Below the pieces are notes generated by a model, which made no database searches, had not been told where the DNA came from, and saw nothing but the letters and a program-made list of their open reading frames with translations. This document shows positions 1 through 9,245 of a DNA stretch of 53,378 nucleotides, piece by piece; the stretch's first letter is position 1, and each line of letters begins with the position of its first letter. The position numbers were made by a program, and so were the translations under genes. The stretch comes from Lachnospiraceae bacterium (lineage in GTDB: Bacteria; Bacillota; Clostridia; Lachnospirales; Lachnospiraceae): the NCBI GenBank assembly GCA_022800815.1, contig JAAWRC010000021.1, positions 1 to 53,378 on the forward strand, in the 5' to 3' direction.

Positions 1-8
1 GTGAGACA

Positions 9-422
9 TTGTATCAGATCGGAGATAAGGTAGTTCACCCCATGCACGGGGCGGGGGTTATCGACTCCATCGTGCAGCGCAAGGTATCCGGGCGTCCGGA
101 TGTTCAGATGGCTGAGGATGGAGATGGAAGGGCTTTGCTGATATTTTCGGTGATTTTGACTCTGGTTATGGGAAATGCCGCTCCCCGGATCCCGGTCAAC
201 CGAGTTATGGGAATCCGTCTGCCCTGGACCCTCAAGGATCCGGATACTTGGCGGGCGGCCCACAGGATGATGGGGTACTGCGCCTTTCCCACGGCGGTTT
301 TTATGCTGGCCGGAGGTCTCATGGTTCATCCGGTCATTTTCTCTGTCGGAGGACTGCTGATGGTCGCAGTGATCCCGTCCGTTTATTCCTATATTTATGA
401 TCGTAGGAAGAGGCGATTTTGA
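9..422 (+). CDS. Chimeric frame: CarD-like N-terminus joined to SdpI-like membrane C-terminus
   Basis: The frame opens with a TTG at 9. Residues 1-28 (MYQIGDKVVHPMHGAGVI...) match the start of CarD/CdnL-type RNA polymerase-binding proteins. From about residue 40 the protein instead has hydrophobic segments and the block NRVMGIRLPWTLKDPDTWRA, typical of SdpI-family membrane proteins (immunity to the SdpC toxin), but without their N-terminal half. Neither domain is complete, so a working CarD or SdpI protein is unlikely. The junction lies at a 13-bp sequence (93-105) that recurs in the terminator arm at 460-472, which suggests deletion by short-homology recombination or an assembly join at the contig end. 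Upstream sequence is missing, so the true start is uncertain. Domain calls are by eye and the functional inference is weak. Confidence 0.5.
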   Translation: MYQIGDKVVHPMHGAGVIDSIVQRKVSGRPDVQMAEDGDGRALLIFSVILTLVMGNAAPRIPVNRVMGIRLPWTLKDPDTWRAAHRMMGYCAFPTAVFMLAGGLMVHPVIFSVGGLLMVAVIPSVYSYIYDRRKRRF

Positions 423-432
423 AACCAGTTAT

Positions 433-482
433 AACGACAAAAGAACATCCGGACCCCATCGTCCGGATGTTCTTTTGTCGTT
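433..482. terminator. Bidirectional terminator, 22-bp perfect stem
   Basis: Positions 433-454 are the exact reverse complement of 461-482, with a 6-nt loop. Each arm carries a TTTT run on its 3' side, so the hairpin can end transcription of the + strand frame ending at 422 and of the - strand activase ending at 576. Confidence 0.85.
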
Positions 483-575
483 ACTTCATATCCAGTTTGC
501 TGGTGACGATGCCGAAGGATTCAAGCTTGGCTCGAACCAGCGTCAGCTGGTAATCCAGATGTCCGTGAAGCCGTT

Positions 576-3500
576 TCAGGCTTCTTTTTTTATCTTCAGG
601 TTTTTCTGGGCGGTGGATAACATCAGCTTGATCCGGTTCAGCTGGTTGACCTCGCTGGCGCCGGGGTCGTAGTCCACAGCGATGATGTTGGAGTCCGGGT
701 ACTGTCTGCGAAGCTCCTTGATGACGCCCTTTCCGACCACGTGGTTGGGCAGGCATCCGAAGGGCTGGGTGCAGACGATGTTGTTGGTCCCCGTGTGGAT
801 GAGCTCCAGCATTTCCCCGGTCAAAAACCAGCCCTCGCCGGTCTGGTTGCCTAGGGAGACGAAGGGGGCGGCGAGCTCTGCCAGGTTTTCGATCCTGGCC
901 TGGGGCAGGAAATGGCGGCTGGCGTTTAATTCCTCTCTGGCCGTTTTCCGGAGCCATTCCAAAAGGGAGATTCCCATGTTGCACAGGCGGGCCGTAGATT
1001 TTTTAAAGCCCAGATGCTCCGCCTTGAAGTTGGTGTTGTAGAAACAGTACAGGAGGAAGTCCGTGAGGTCCGGCATGACGGCCTCGGCACCCTCCGACTC
1101 CAAAAGCTCCACCAGGTTGTTGTTGGCCAGGGGGGAGAATTTCACCAGGATCTCTCCCACGATGCCCACCTTGGGCTTTTTTACGTCCTCGTGGATGGGA
1201 AGGGCGTCAAAATCCCGGATGATGGCCCGGATGTTTTTCTTGAAGCGGCCCATGGAGGGCCGGTGGGTGGTCAGGTCCTGGATGCAGCGGGCCTCCCATT
1301 TTTTGTGAAGCTCGTCTGCGGAGCCGGGAACCTGTTCGTAGGGCCGCATCCGGTAGAGGACCCGCATGAACACGTCGCCGTAGATCACGGCCTGCATGGC
1401 CTTCATGAGGAGCGGCAGGGTGAAGGAGAATCCGGAGTTGGATTCTAAGCCCTGGGCGCTCAGGGAGATCACGGGGATCTGCGGCATCCCGGCCCGCTCC
1501 AGGGCCCGGCGGATGAAGCCGATGTAGTTGGACGCCCGGCAGCCGCCGCCGGTCTGGCTCATGAAGACGGCCGTCTTGTTTAAGTCGTACTTGCCGGAGA
1601 GGAGAGCCTCCATGATCTGTCCCACCACGATCAGGGAGGGATAGCAGGCGTCGTTGTTTACGTATTTTAAGCCCACGTCCACGGCGGCCTTGGTGTGGTT
1701 CTGTAAAACCTCCACGTGGTAGCCGCAGGAGGAGAGGGCGGGCCCCAGGATGTTGAAATGGATGGGGCTCATCTGAGGGCAGAGGATGGTGTAATCCTTC
1801 CGCATCTCCTTGGTGAATTCCACCCGGCTGTAGGCGGAGGAGACCACCTTCCGCTCGATGTGCTTCCCCTCTCGGACCCGGAGGGCCGAGATCAGAGAGC
1901 GGACACGGATCCTGGCGGCGCCCAGGTTGCTCACCTCGTCGATCTTTAACACCGTGTAGATCTTTCCGGACCGGCTCAGGATGTCGTTCACCTGGTCGGT
2001 GGTCACGGCGTCCAGGCCGCATCCGAAGGAATTGAGCTGGATCAGGTCCAGATTTTCCTTCGTCTTGACGAAGTTGGCGGCCCGGTAGAGCCTGGAGTGG
2101 TACATCCACTGATCCATGACGATCAGGGGCCGTTCCACCTGGCCCAGATGGGAGACGGAATCTTCCGTCAGCACGGCAATGCCGTAGGAGGTGATTAACT
2201 CCGGGATGCCGTGGTTGATCTCCGGGTCCACATGGTAAGGGCGGCCGGCCAGCACGATGCCCCGCCGTCCCGTTTCCTCCAGGTAGCGGAGGGTCTCCTC
2301 GCCCTTCTGCTCCATGTCCCTGCGGAATTCTTCCAGTGCGTCCCAGGCGGTCCCTGCGGCCGCCTCCACTTCGCTGGCCGAGAGCTTCCATTTCTCACCG
2401 AACTGCTCCGTCATGTAGGCAGTCAGGGCTTTTGTCAGGGTTTCCCTGCCGGCAAAGGACAAAAACGGATTCAGGAAGGGGATGCCGGAATCCCTGAGCT
2501 CCTCCACGTTGTTTTTGATGTTCTCCGCATAGGAGGTGACGATGGGGCAGTTGTAATGGTTCTGGGCGTCGGGGGTCTCCTTCCGCTCGTAGGGGATGCA
2601 GGGGTAGAAGATAAAATCCACATCCTGCTTGAGGAGCCAGCTCACGTGGCCGTGGACCAGCTTGGCCGGATAGCATTCTGACTCACTGGGAATGGATTCG
2701 ATGCCCAGCTCGTAAATCTTCTTGGAGGAAGGAGGGGACAAGACCACCCGCACCCGCAGAGTCTCGAAAAATTTCGCCCAGAAGGGGAAATTTTCATAGA
2801 GGTTTAATACCCGGGGGATGCCCACCGTGCCCCGGATGGCCTCGTGCTGGGGAACGGGCTCATAGGCAAACACCCGCTTGTATTTGTATTCAAACAGGTT
2901 GGGAATGTTTTCTTTATTCTTCTCCTTGCCAAGGCCCCGCTCGCAGCGGTTGCCGGAGATAAACTGGCGGCCGCCGGAGAATCGGTTGATGGTGAGGAGG
3001 CAGCTGTTGGTGCAGCCCTTGCAGCGGGCCATCCTGGTGTCGAAGCTTAAGGAGAGGATCTTTTCCATGGGAAGCATGGAGGTCACTTTCTCCGGAGAAT
3101 ACCGCTCCCTGGCTACCAGGGCGGCCCCGAAGGCGCCCATGATCCCGGCGATATCCGGCCGGACCGCCTCGCAGCCGGCGATCCGCTCAAAGCTCCGGAG
3201 GACGGCGTCATTGTAGAAGGTGCCGCCCTGTACCACCACCCGCTTCCCCAGGTCGGAGGCGTTGGTGATCTTGATCACCTTGAAGAGGGCGTTCTTGATG
3301 ACCGAGTAGGCCAGCCCGGCGGAGATGTCGGAGACCTCGGCCCCCTCCTTCTGGGCCTGCTTCACGTTGGAGTTCATGAACACGGTGCAGCGGGTGCCCA
3401 GGTCGATGGGGTTTTTGGCAAACAAAGCCTCCCTGGCAAAGTCCTGGACGCTGTAGTTCAGGGACTTGGCAAAGGTTTCGATAAAGGAGCCGCAGCCGGA

Positions 3501-4835
3501 GGAGCAGGCCTCGTTGAGCTGGACGCTGTCCACCGTCTGATTCTTGATCTTGATGCATTTCATGTCCTGGCCGCCGATATCCAGGATGCAGTCCACCTCC
3601 GGATCGAAGAAGGAGGCCGCATAATAGTGGGACACGGTCTCCACCTCGCCCTCGTCCAGCATCAGGGCCGCCTTGATGAGGGCCTCCCCGTAGCCGGTGG
3701 AGCAGGAGTATTTGATGGCGGCGCTGGGGGGAAGGAGTTCACTGATCTCCTTCATGGCCCGGATGGTGGTCTTTAAAGGGCTTCCGTTGTTGTTGGAGTA
3801 GAAGGAGTAGAGAAGGGAGCCGTCCTCGCCCACCAGGGCCACCTTGGTGGTGGTGGAGCCTGCGTCGATCCCCAGAAAGCAGTCGCCCTCGTATGTATCC
3901 AGCTCGGCGGTGGCCACGCTGTGGCGGCCGTGCCGTTCTAAAAATTCATCGTATTCCGCCTGATCCTTAAAAAGGGGCTCCAGACGCTTGACTTCAAATT
4001 CCATGCGGACGCCGTCCCTCAGCTTTTCACATAAAGCCTCCAGGGACGTATGGATCTCCTCTTTGGGATTCATGGCGGCGCCGATGGCGGCAAAGAGGTG
4101 GGAATGCTCCGGTGCAATGATGGCATCCCCCGTCAGATGCAGGGTGCGGATAAAGGCGGCCTTCAGCTCCGAGAGGAAATGGAGGGGGCCGCCCAGGAAG
4201 GCCACGTTGCCCCGGATGGGCTTTCCGCAGGCCAGGCCGGAGATGGTCTGGTTGACCACCGCCTGGAAAATGGAGGCCGACAGATCCTCCTTGGTGGCGC
4301 CCTCGTTGATCAGGGGCTGAATGTCCGACTTGGCAAAAACCCCGCAGCGGGCCGCAATGGGATAGATGGCCTTGTACTGCTTGGCATATTCATTTAAGCC
4401 TGCTGCGTCCGTCTGGAGCAGGGAGGCCATCTGGTCGATGAAGGATCCGGTGCCGCCGGCGCAGATGCCGTTCATCCGCTGGTCGATGCCGTTTGTAAAA
4501 TAAATGATCTTCGCATCCTCGCCGCCCAGCTCGATGGCCACGTCCGTGTGTGGGGCGTAGTCCTGCAGGGAGGTGGCCACGGCGACCACCTCCTGCACGA
4601 AGGGAACCTCCAGATGCCTGGAGATGGTGAGGCCGCCGGAGCCGGTGATCACCGGACAGACCTCCATGGATCCAAGCGTACCAAATGCCTGGGATAGAAG
4701 GTCCGCAAGAGTCTCCTGTATGTTCGCATAGTGCCGCTCGTAGGCGGAGAAAAGTACGTGCTTATCCGGGTCGAGAATGGCCACCTTGACCGTGGTGGAG
4801 CCGATGTCGATCCCGAGAGTATTCAGTCCTGTCAT
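576..4835 (-). CDS. Giant acyl-CoA dehydratase activase-like protein (HgdC/BcrAD-BadFG family, DUF2229)
   Basis: About 1419 residues. Two ASKHA ATPase domains of the 2-hydroxyacyl-CoA dehydratase activator type lie in tandem: [15 protein letters not shown] near residue 10 with [14 protein letters not shown] near 130, and [15 protein letters not shown] near 325 with [13 protein letters not shown] near 445. These Cys-containing loops resemble those that hold the bridging [4Fe-4S] cluster in HgdC. The second half has cysteine motifs ([13 protein letters not shown]) and a DUF2229/dehydratase-like part. Family members use ATP to drive one-electron transfer onto a dehydratase, but the substrate of this large stand-alone form is not established and no dehydratase subunits lie nearby. 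A GTG three codons upstream is possible, but the ATG at 4835 is better placed from the AAGGTG ribosome site. It is a single-gene unit with its own promoter. Confidence 0.85.
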   Translation of the reverse strand: MTGLNTLGIDIGSTTVKVAILDPDKHVLFSAYERHYANIQETLADLLSQAFGTLGSMEVCPVITGSGGLTISRHLEVPFVQEVVAVATSLQDYAPHTDVAIELGGEDAKIIYFTNGIDQRMNGICAGGTGSFIDQMASLLQTDAAGLNEYAKQYKAIYPIAARCGVFAKSDIQPLINEGATKEDLSASIFQAVVNQTISGLACGKPIRGNVAFLGGPLHFLSELKAAFIRTLHLTGDAIIAPEHSHLFAAIGAAMNPKEEIHTSLEALCEKLRDGVRMEFEVKRLEPLFKDQAEYDEFLERHGRHSVATAELDTYEGDCFLGIDAGSTTTKVALVGEDGSLLYSFYSNNNGSPLKTTIRAMKEISELLPPSAAIKYSCSTGYGEALIKAALMLDEGEVETVSHYYAASFFDPEVDCILDIGGQDMKCIKIKNQTVDSVQLNEACSSGCGSFIETFAKSLNYSVQDFAREALFAKNPIDLGTRCTVFMNSNVKQAQKEGAEVSDISAGLAYSVIKNALFKVIKITNASDLGKRVVVQGGTFYNDAVLRSFERIAGCEAVRPDIAGIMGAFGAALVARERYSPEKVTSMLPMEKILSLSFDTRMARCKGCTNSCLLTINRFSGGRQFISGNRCERGLGKEKNKENIPNLFEYKYKRVFAYEPVPQHEAIRGTVGIPRVLNLYENFPFWAKFFETLRVRVVLSPPSSKKIYELGIESIPSESECYPAKLVHGHVSWLLKQDVDFIFYPCIPYERKETPDAQNHYNCPIVTSYAENIKNNVEELRDSGIPFLNPFLSFAGRETLTKALTAYMTEQFGEKWKLSASEVEAAAGTAWDALEEFRRDMEQKGEETLRYLEETGRRGIVLAGRPYHVDPEINHGIPELITSYGIAVLTEDSVSHLGQVERPLIVMDQWMYHSRLYRAANFVKTKENLDLIQLNSFGCGLDAVTTDQVNDILSRSGKIYTVLKIDEVSNLGAARIRVRSLISALRVREGKHIERKVVSSAYSRVEFTKEMRKDYTILCPQMSPIHFNILGPALSSCGYHVEVLQNHTKAAVDVGLKYVNNDACYPSLIVVGQIMEALLSGKYDLNKTAVFMSQTGGGCRASNYIGFIRRALERAGMPQIPVISLSAQGLESNSGFSFTLPLLMKAMQAVIYGDVFMRVLYRMRPYEQVPGSADELHKKWEARCIQDLTTHRPSMGRFKKNIRAIIRDFDALPIHEDVKKPKVGIVGEILVKFSPLANNNLVELLESEGAEAVMPDLTDFLLYCFYNTNFKAEHLGFKKSTARLCNMGISLLEWLRKTAREELNASRHFLPQARIENLAELAAPFVSLGNQTGEGWFLTGEMLELIHTGTNNIVCTQPFGCLPNHVVGKGVIKELRRQYPDSNIIAVDYDPGASEVNQLNRIKLMLSTAQKNLKIKKEA

Positions 4836-4987
4836 AAAACACACCTTTTTCTTCTATAAATAAGTACTAAGTCGACGTTTGCTGCCGTTTACAGGAACGG
4901 CCAGATCTCCTGCCGTTTCCTGCGGATTTCCGCCCACATCTGCCGAAGAAGGCAGAAAATGAAACAGGAGCGGCGAAATCACATGTT

Positions 4988-5016
4988 ATTATAGTATGTT
5001 CCTCCCGGAAAAGCAA
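4988..5016 (-). promoter_or_regulatory. Sigma-A promoter for the activase gene
   Basis: On the - strand, TTGCTT (5016-5011) and TATAAT (4993-4988) are 17 bp apart. The roughly 150-nt leader that follows contains small inverted repeats (for example CTGCC/GGCAG near 4940-4956) that I could not assign to a known class. Confidence 0.65.
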
Positions 5017-5088
5017 GAACGGGAGGCAGTAAAAAAATGTTAAAAAATGCTGAAAATTGTAAAAAAACAAGAACCGGCTTTAAGAGGT

Positions 5089-5117
5089 TTGACAAATGAG
5101 GGGTTTCTTCCTATAAT
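5089..5117 (+). promoter_or_regulatory. Sigma-A promoter for the rhomboid-like gene
   Basis: TTGACA at 5089-5094 and TATAAT at 5112-5117, 17 bp spacing, both exact consensus. It is divergent from the activase promoter. Confidence 0.85.
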
Positions 5118-5168
5118 AAAAAGGTCATCGTTGTTTGTGCGGCAATCCGATAGAATGGAGTTTGTTTT

Positions 5169-6005
5169 ATGAACTGGATAAATAAGCTGGAGCGGAAATT
5201 CGGCCGGTATGCGATCCGCAACCTGATGTTTTACATTATGATCCTCTACGGCGTGGGATTTGTTCTGATCAATGCGAATCCGCTGTTCTATATTCAGTAT
5301 CTATCCCTGGATGCCAGCAGGATCCTTAAGGGGGAGGTCTGGAGGATCTTTACCTTTTTGATCTATCCTCCGGCGGGAGATATCCTGTACTTTGTCATCG
5401 CCATGTTTTTATACTATTCCCTGGGCAGCACCCTGGAGCGGGTGTGGGGAAGCTTCCGCTTCAATCTGTATTTTTTCCTCGGCATACTGGGACATATCCT
5501 GGCGGCGATTTTGATCTACCTGATCTTTGGCGAGGTCTTTCTTCTGGGGACTTCTTATCTGAACCTGTCCCTGTTTTTCGCCTTTGCGGCCACCTTTCCG
5601 GATATGCAGTTCCTGCTGTTTTTCATTATCCCGGTCAAGGCGAAATGGCTGGGGATCCTGAACGGTGTCTATTTCGTCTATGAACTGATCGTGGGAAGCT
5701 GGGCCACCAGGACGGCCATCATCCTGTCGGTCCTCAATTTCCTGATCTTCTTCCTGGGAAGCCGGAACATGAGCCGGGTGAACCCCAAGGAGATCAAGAG
5801 AAAGACCGTCTACGCCAGGCAGGTGAAGGCGGCGAAGACCGACGAGAAACATCCCAGGCATCGTTGCGCCGTTTGCGGAAGGACGGAGTTTGACGGGGAG
5901 AATCTGGAGTTCCGTTTCTGCTCCAAATGTGAGGGCACCTATGAGTACTGCCAGGACCACCTCTACACCCACAAGCACGTGACGGCGGGGAAGAAGGAGG
6001 AGTGA
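5169..6005 (+). CDS. Rhomboid-fold membrane protein with C-terminal zinc-ribbon-like tail, probably not a protease
   Basis: 278 residues. Hydrophobic segments between about residues 18 and 200 and the pattern WRIFTFLIYPP...GSTLERVWGSFRFNLYF resemble rhomboid-family proteins. Active rhomboids need GxSG on TM4 and a His on TM6. Here the TM4-like segment reads LLGTSYLNLSLFF, without the serine-glycine pair, and I see no matching His, so catalysis is doubtful. The soluble tail (about 225-278) has CAVCG...CSKC followed by CQDHLYTHKH, a likely Zn-binding unit. The start is supported by GGAG 8 nt upstream. It is monocistronic. A role in membrane protein recognition is inference. Confidence 0.7.
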   Translation: MNWINKLERKFGRYAIRNLMFYIMILYGVGFVLINANPLFYIQYLSLDASRILKGEVWRIFTFLIYPPAGDILYFVIAMFLYYSLGSTLERVWGSFRFNLYFFLGILGHILAAILIYLIFGEVFLLGTSYLNLSLFFAFAATFPDMQFLLFFIIPVKAKWLGILNGVYFVYELIVGSWATRTAIILSVLNFLIFFLGSRNMSRVNPKEIKRKTVYARQVKAAKTDEKHPRHRCAVCGRTEFDGENLEFRFCSKCEGTYEYCQDHLYTHKHVTAGKKEE

Positions 6006-6059
6006 AGCCTTCCTTTTGGCAGGGAATGGCGGAGATGCTTTCATAAAGAGAATATGACA

Positions 6060-6098
6060 TAAAAAACCGGCCCCTTCCTTTCACGGGAAGGGGCCGGT
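6060..6098 (-). terminator. Terminator of the flavodiiron gene
   Basis: A 13-bp GC-rich stem (6066-6078 with 6086-6098, 7-nt loop) is followed on the - strand by a T run (complement of 6061-6066). Confidence 0.85.
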
Positions 6099-6129
6099 AA
6101 ACATGTTAACGGCTTGATCCGTATATGGT

Positions 6130-7920
6130 TTATCCGATGGGTTCGAAGTCAGCCGCGCCGTGCTTGCAGAGCGGGCAGATGAAGTCGTCGGGGAGCTCGT
6201 CCCCTTCGTAGATGTAGCCGCAGACCTTGCACACGAAGCCCTTCTTTCCCTCTGTCTGGGGCTTGGGCTTCACGTTCTTCTGGTAGTAGGTGTAGGTCAT
6301 GGTCTCCACGTTGGTGATGACTCTGGCTTCGGTGACGCTGCAGATGAACATTCCGTGGGTGTCCAGGTCGATGTACTGCTCCACCTTTAAGGACATGAAG
6401 GAATTGATGTATTTGGGCAGGAACACAAGGCCGTTGTCGGAGCGCAGCGGCGTGATGCCGGCGAACTTGTCCGCAGTGCGGCCGCTCTGGAAGCCGTAGG
6501 TCTGGAACACGGAGAAGGGTGCGTCCGTGGACAGGCAGTTTAAGTTCATGACACCCGTCTGCTTGATCACGTGGTGGGAATAATTGGCCTTGTTGATGGT
6601 GACGGCGATCCGGTTGGGGGTGTTGGTCACCTGGGAAACCGTGTTGACGATGAGGCCGTTGTCCTTCTTTCCGTCGTTGGAGGTCACCACGTAGAGGCCG
6701 TATCCGATGTTGAAGAGGGCCGTCAGGTCGTTCTTGTCGGCCGTGTCACTGTGCTGCGCCAGGTAGTCCTTGCAGAGCTCGTCGGCCAGGGCGTCGATCT
6801 GGGCGCTGCTCTCGTCGCTCAAGGCGGACTTGATATGCACCGTGGTGTCCGTGAAGGTCAGCTTCTTGCAGCCGGAGAGCATGTTCTTCATGACCTTGGC
6901 GGCCATGGGCGCCCAGCTTCCGTTCTCCACGAGGGCGACGGTGCGGTTCTGGTAATTCCGCTCGGTGAGATGCTCGATGAAGTCCCGCATGAAGGGGAAG
7001 ATCCCTGCGTTGTAGGTGGTGGTGGCGAGCACCAGCTTGCCGTAACGGAAAGCGTCCTCCACGGCTTCCGCCATGTCGCAGCGGGCCAGGTCGTGGACGA
7101 CCACCTGCGGACAGCCCTTGGCACGGAATTTGTCGGCCAGGACCTCCACGGCTTTCTTCGTATGGCCGTAGATGGAGGTGTAGGCGATCACGATGCCGTC
7201 GGTCTCCACCTCGTAGGAGGACCAGATGTTGTAAAGGTTCAGGTAATAGCCCAGGTTCTCCTTGAGGACGGGGCCGTGGGTGGGGCAGATGATCTGGATG
7301 TCCAGGCCGGCGGCTTTCTTGAGCAGGTTCTGGACCTGTGCGCCGTATTTGCCCACGATGCCGATGTAGTAGCGGCGGGCTTCGCATGCCCAGTCCTCCT
7401 CCACGTCCAGGGCGCCGAATTTCCCGAAGCCGTCTGCGGAGAAGAGGACCTTGTCGTGGGTGTCATAGGTGACGAGGACCTCGGGCCAGTGGACCATGGG
7501 CGCTTCCACGAAGGCCAGGGTGTGGGCACCCAGGGAGAGGGAATCGCCCTCCTTCACGACCACCTGCCTGTCCTCGTAATCGGTGCCGAAGAACTGCTTC
7601 ATCATGACGAAGGCCTTGGCGGAGGAGACGATGGTGGTGTCCCCGTAGGTCTGCATGAAGCTGGCGATGCTGCCCGCATGGTCCGGCTCCATGTGCTGGA
7701 TGATCAGGTAATCCGGCGCTTTGGACCCGAGCACGTTCTGGATGTTGTCCAGCCACTCGTGGGTGAAATGGGCGTCCACCGTGTCGAAGACGGCCGTCTT
7801 GTCGTCCAGCACCACGTAGGAATTGTAGGCCATGCCGTTCTCGACCACGTACTGGCCCTCGAACAGGTCCACCTCATGGTCATTGACGCCTACATATTTA
7901 ATGTCCTTTGTAATTTCCAT
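6130..7920 (-). CDS. Flavodiiron protein fused to flavin reductase and rubredoxin domains
   Basis: 596 residues. The N-terminal metallo-beta-lactamase-like diiron domain carries H76-x-E78-x-D80-H81, H144 (62 residues after H81), D163 (18 after H144) and H215, the spacing expected for flavodiiron proteins. The flavodoxin domain begins near residue 243 (IAYTSIYGHTKKA, the FMN phosphate loop). A flavin-reductase-like domain spans about 400-555 (FNIGYGLYVVTSND). The C-terminus is a rubredoxin (CKVCGYIYEG...CPLC). The family reduces O2 to water or NO to N2O in the cytoplasm. The fused domains should let one chain take electrons from NAD(P)H through flavin and rubredoxin to the diiron site, which is inference. 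GGAGTG 8 nt upstream supports the ATG. It is monocistronic with its own promoter and terminator. Confidence 0.93.
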   Translation of the reverse strand: MEITKDIKYVGVNDHEVDLFEGQYVVENGMAYNSYVVLDDKTAVFDTVDAHFTHEWLDNIQNVLGSKAPDYLIIQHMEPDHAGSIASFMQTYGDTTIVSSAKAFVMMKQFFGTDYEDRQVVVKEGDSLSLGAHTLAFVEAPMVHWPEVLVTYDTHDKVLFSADGFGKFGALDVEEDWACEARRYYIGIVGKYGAQVQNLLKKAAGLDIQIICPTHGPVLKENLGYYLNLYNIWSSYEVETDGIVIAYTSIYGHTKKAVEVLADKFRAKGCPQVVVHDLARCDMAEAVEDAFRYGKLVLATTTYNAGIFPFMRDFIEHLTERNYQNRTVALVENGSWAPMAAKVMKNMLSGCKKLTFTDTTVHIKSALSDESSAQIDALADELCKDYLAQHSDTADKNDLTALFNIGYGLYVVTSNDGKKDNGLIVNTVSQVTNTPNRIAVTINKANYSHHVIKQTGVMNLNCLSTDAPFSVFQTYGFQSGRTADKFAGITPLRSDNGLVFLPKYINSFMSLKVEQYIDLDTHGMFICSVTEARVITNVETMTYTYYQKNVKPKPQTEGKKGFVCKVCGYIYEGDELPDDFICPLCKHGAADFEPIG

Positions 7921-7972
7921 GGATAATCACTCCTTTATAGAATTTTGTTTTTGACAGTCCGCATCAGTCGTT

Positions 7973-7981
7973 ATTATAGCA
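7973..7981 (-). promoter_or_regulatory. Extended -10 promoter of the flavodiiron gene
   Basis: On the - strand TGCTATAAT is an extended -10 element. The -35 region is poor, as is common with TGn promoters. Confidence 0.6.
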
Positions 7982-8054
7982 TAGGGCTCTCGCCGAAGGA
8001 AAGGGTTATTTCTATTATTTTCCGAAAAATGCAGAAAAATACTCGAAAAAACAC

Positions 8055-8084
8055 TTGCGCTTTATCATGATAATGTGCTACTAT
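8055..8084 (+). promoter_or_regulatory. Likely promoter of the amino acid ABC operon
   Basis: TTGCGC (8055-8060) and TACTAT (8079-8084), 18 bp apart, about 65 bp before the lipoprotein start. Confidence 0.5.
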
Positions 8085-8148
8085 AGCATAGTCGGCGAAA
8101 ATGCCGGCAAAAGGAAGAGTATTGTCGAGACGAGGAGGAAATGAAGTT

Positions 8149-9072
8149 ATGAAGAAACTGGCAGCGTTGCTGATGGCGGCCGTGGTGGCCGTGGGAGTCC
8201 TTGCAGGCTGCGGCGGCAAGGATGCGAAGGAAGAGACGGAGGCGGTGACGACCGCGGCGGAGACGGACGCACAGGCGGACACGGAAGCGAAGACGACGGA
8301 GAGTGCGGCTGAGACGGAGAGCGCAGAGGGAACGGAAGCGGCGGCCGGGACGGAGAGCGCTTCTGACGGCGACATGGCCTATGTGAAGGAGAAGGGAACC
8401 CTGGTGGTCGGCATCACCGAGTTTGAACCCATGGATTACCAGAACGAGAGCGGCGAGTGGATCGGCTTTGATGCGGACATGGCAAAGGCTTTTGCGGAGA
8501 GTCTGGGCGTGGAAGCGGAATTTATCATCATTGATTGGGATAACAAGATTTTGGAACTGGACGGCAAGAGCATCGACTGCGTCTGGAACGGCATGACCCT
8601 GACGGACGATGTGAAGAGCGCCATGGAGTGTTCCAAGCCCTATTGCCAGAATGCTCAGACCGTGATCCTGCCTGTGGACAAGGCGGACCAGTATCCCGAC
8701 GAGGCAAGCCTTGCGGACCTGAGCTTTGCCGTGGAGGCGGGAAGCGCCGGGAAAGCGGAGGCGGAGACGAGAAGCTGGAATTACACGGAAGTGGCCCAGC
8801 AGGCGGACGCACTGATGGAAGTGGCGGCCGGAACCTCTGATGCGGCGATCATTGACTCTCTGATGGCGGGCGCCATGGTGGGAGAGGGAACCGGTTACGG
8901 GGACCTGACCTACACCCTCATGCTGAACGGCGAGGAGTACGGCGTCGGATTCCGCAAGGGTTCCGATCTGGCGGAGGCCTTGAACCAGTTCTTTGCAGAC
9001 AGCTATGGGGATGGGTCCATGATGAAGTGCGCCGAGACCTACGGCGTGCAGGCGGCGCTCATTGAGCAGTGA
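8149..9072 (+). CDS. Amino acid ABC transporter substrate-binding lipoprotein
   Basis: 307 residues from the ATG at 8149, preceded by GAGGAGG. The N-terminus MKKLAALLMAAVVAVGVLAG-C is a lipoprotein signal with lipobox LAGC. A Glu/Thr/Ala-rich linker (about 25-80) follows, then a solute-binding domain of the type 3 family (KEKGTLVVGITEFEPMDYQN, IGFDADMAKAFAESLGVE). It would be anchored outside the membrane and deliver a polar amino acid to the permease encoded downstream. The exact amino acid cannot be read from the sequence. A codon-sense start at 8101 is ignored because the signal peptide begins at 8149. A terminator-like hairpin after the gene would keep binding protein expression above that of permease and ATPase. 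Confidence 0.92.
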   Translation: MKKLAALLMAAVVAVGVLAGCGGKDAKEETEAVTTAAETDAQADTEAKTTESAAETESAEGTEAAAGTESASDGDMAYVKEKGTLVVGITEFEPMDYQNESGEWIGFDADMAKAFAESLGVEAEFIIIDWDNKILELDGKSIDCVWNGMTLTDDVKSAMECSKPYCQNAQTVILPVDKADQYPDEASLADLSFAVEAGSAGKAEAETRSWNYTEVAQQADALMEVAAGTSDAAIIDSLMAGAMVGEGTGYGDLTYTLMLNGEEYGVGFRKGSDLAEALNQFFADSYGDGSMMKCAETYGVQAALIEQ

Positions 9073-9101
9073 GCCCTGCCGTCATAAGGAGCGTTTGTGA
9101 G

Positions 9102-9128
9102 GGAGAGCGGGACTTCCGCTCTCCTTTT
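9102..9128 (+). terminator. Intra-operon terminator or mRNA-stabilising hairpin
   Basis: GGAGAGCGG (9102-9110) pairs with CCGCTCTCC (9116-9124) around a 5-nt loop, then TTTT. It lies between the lipoprotein and permease genes. Confidence 0.75.
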
Positions 9129-9137
9129 GCCCCGCCC

Positions 9138-9207
9138 GGGCTGCAGGCTTTGGATGGATGTAATCGTCAGAATCCGCTCTGCAATTCCTGGTTTCGCAGG
9201 TTACCTG
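9138..9207 (+). repeat. Half copy of the dispersed palindromic element (copy D)
   Basis: The sequence from CTGCAGGCTTTGGATGGAT onward matches the right-hand end of the full copy at 28743-28805, through GTCAGAATCC to the terminal repeat. Core and left end are missing. It lies between the lipoprotein and permease genes. Confidence 0.65.
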
Positions 9208-9245
9208 CGTCCGGACAGGGTAAATTTTGAAAGCGGGAGAGGATT

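Noticed and set aside
4856-4960. Riboswitch or other RNA in the activase leader
   Set aside because: There are several small inverted repeats but no arrangement I can match to a known class.
6571-7926. 451-codon open frame antisense to the flavodiiron gene
   Set aside because: Val/Gly/His-rich translation with no domain; the opposite strand carries all flavodiiron motifs.
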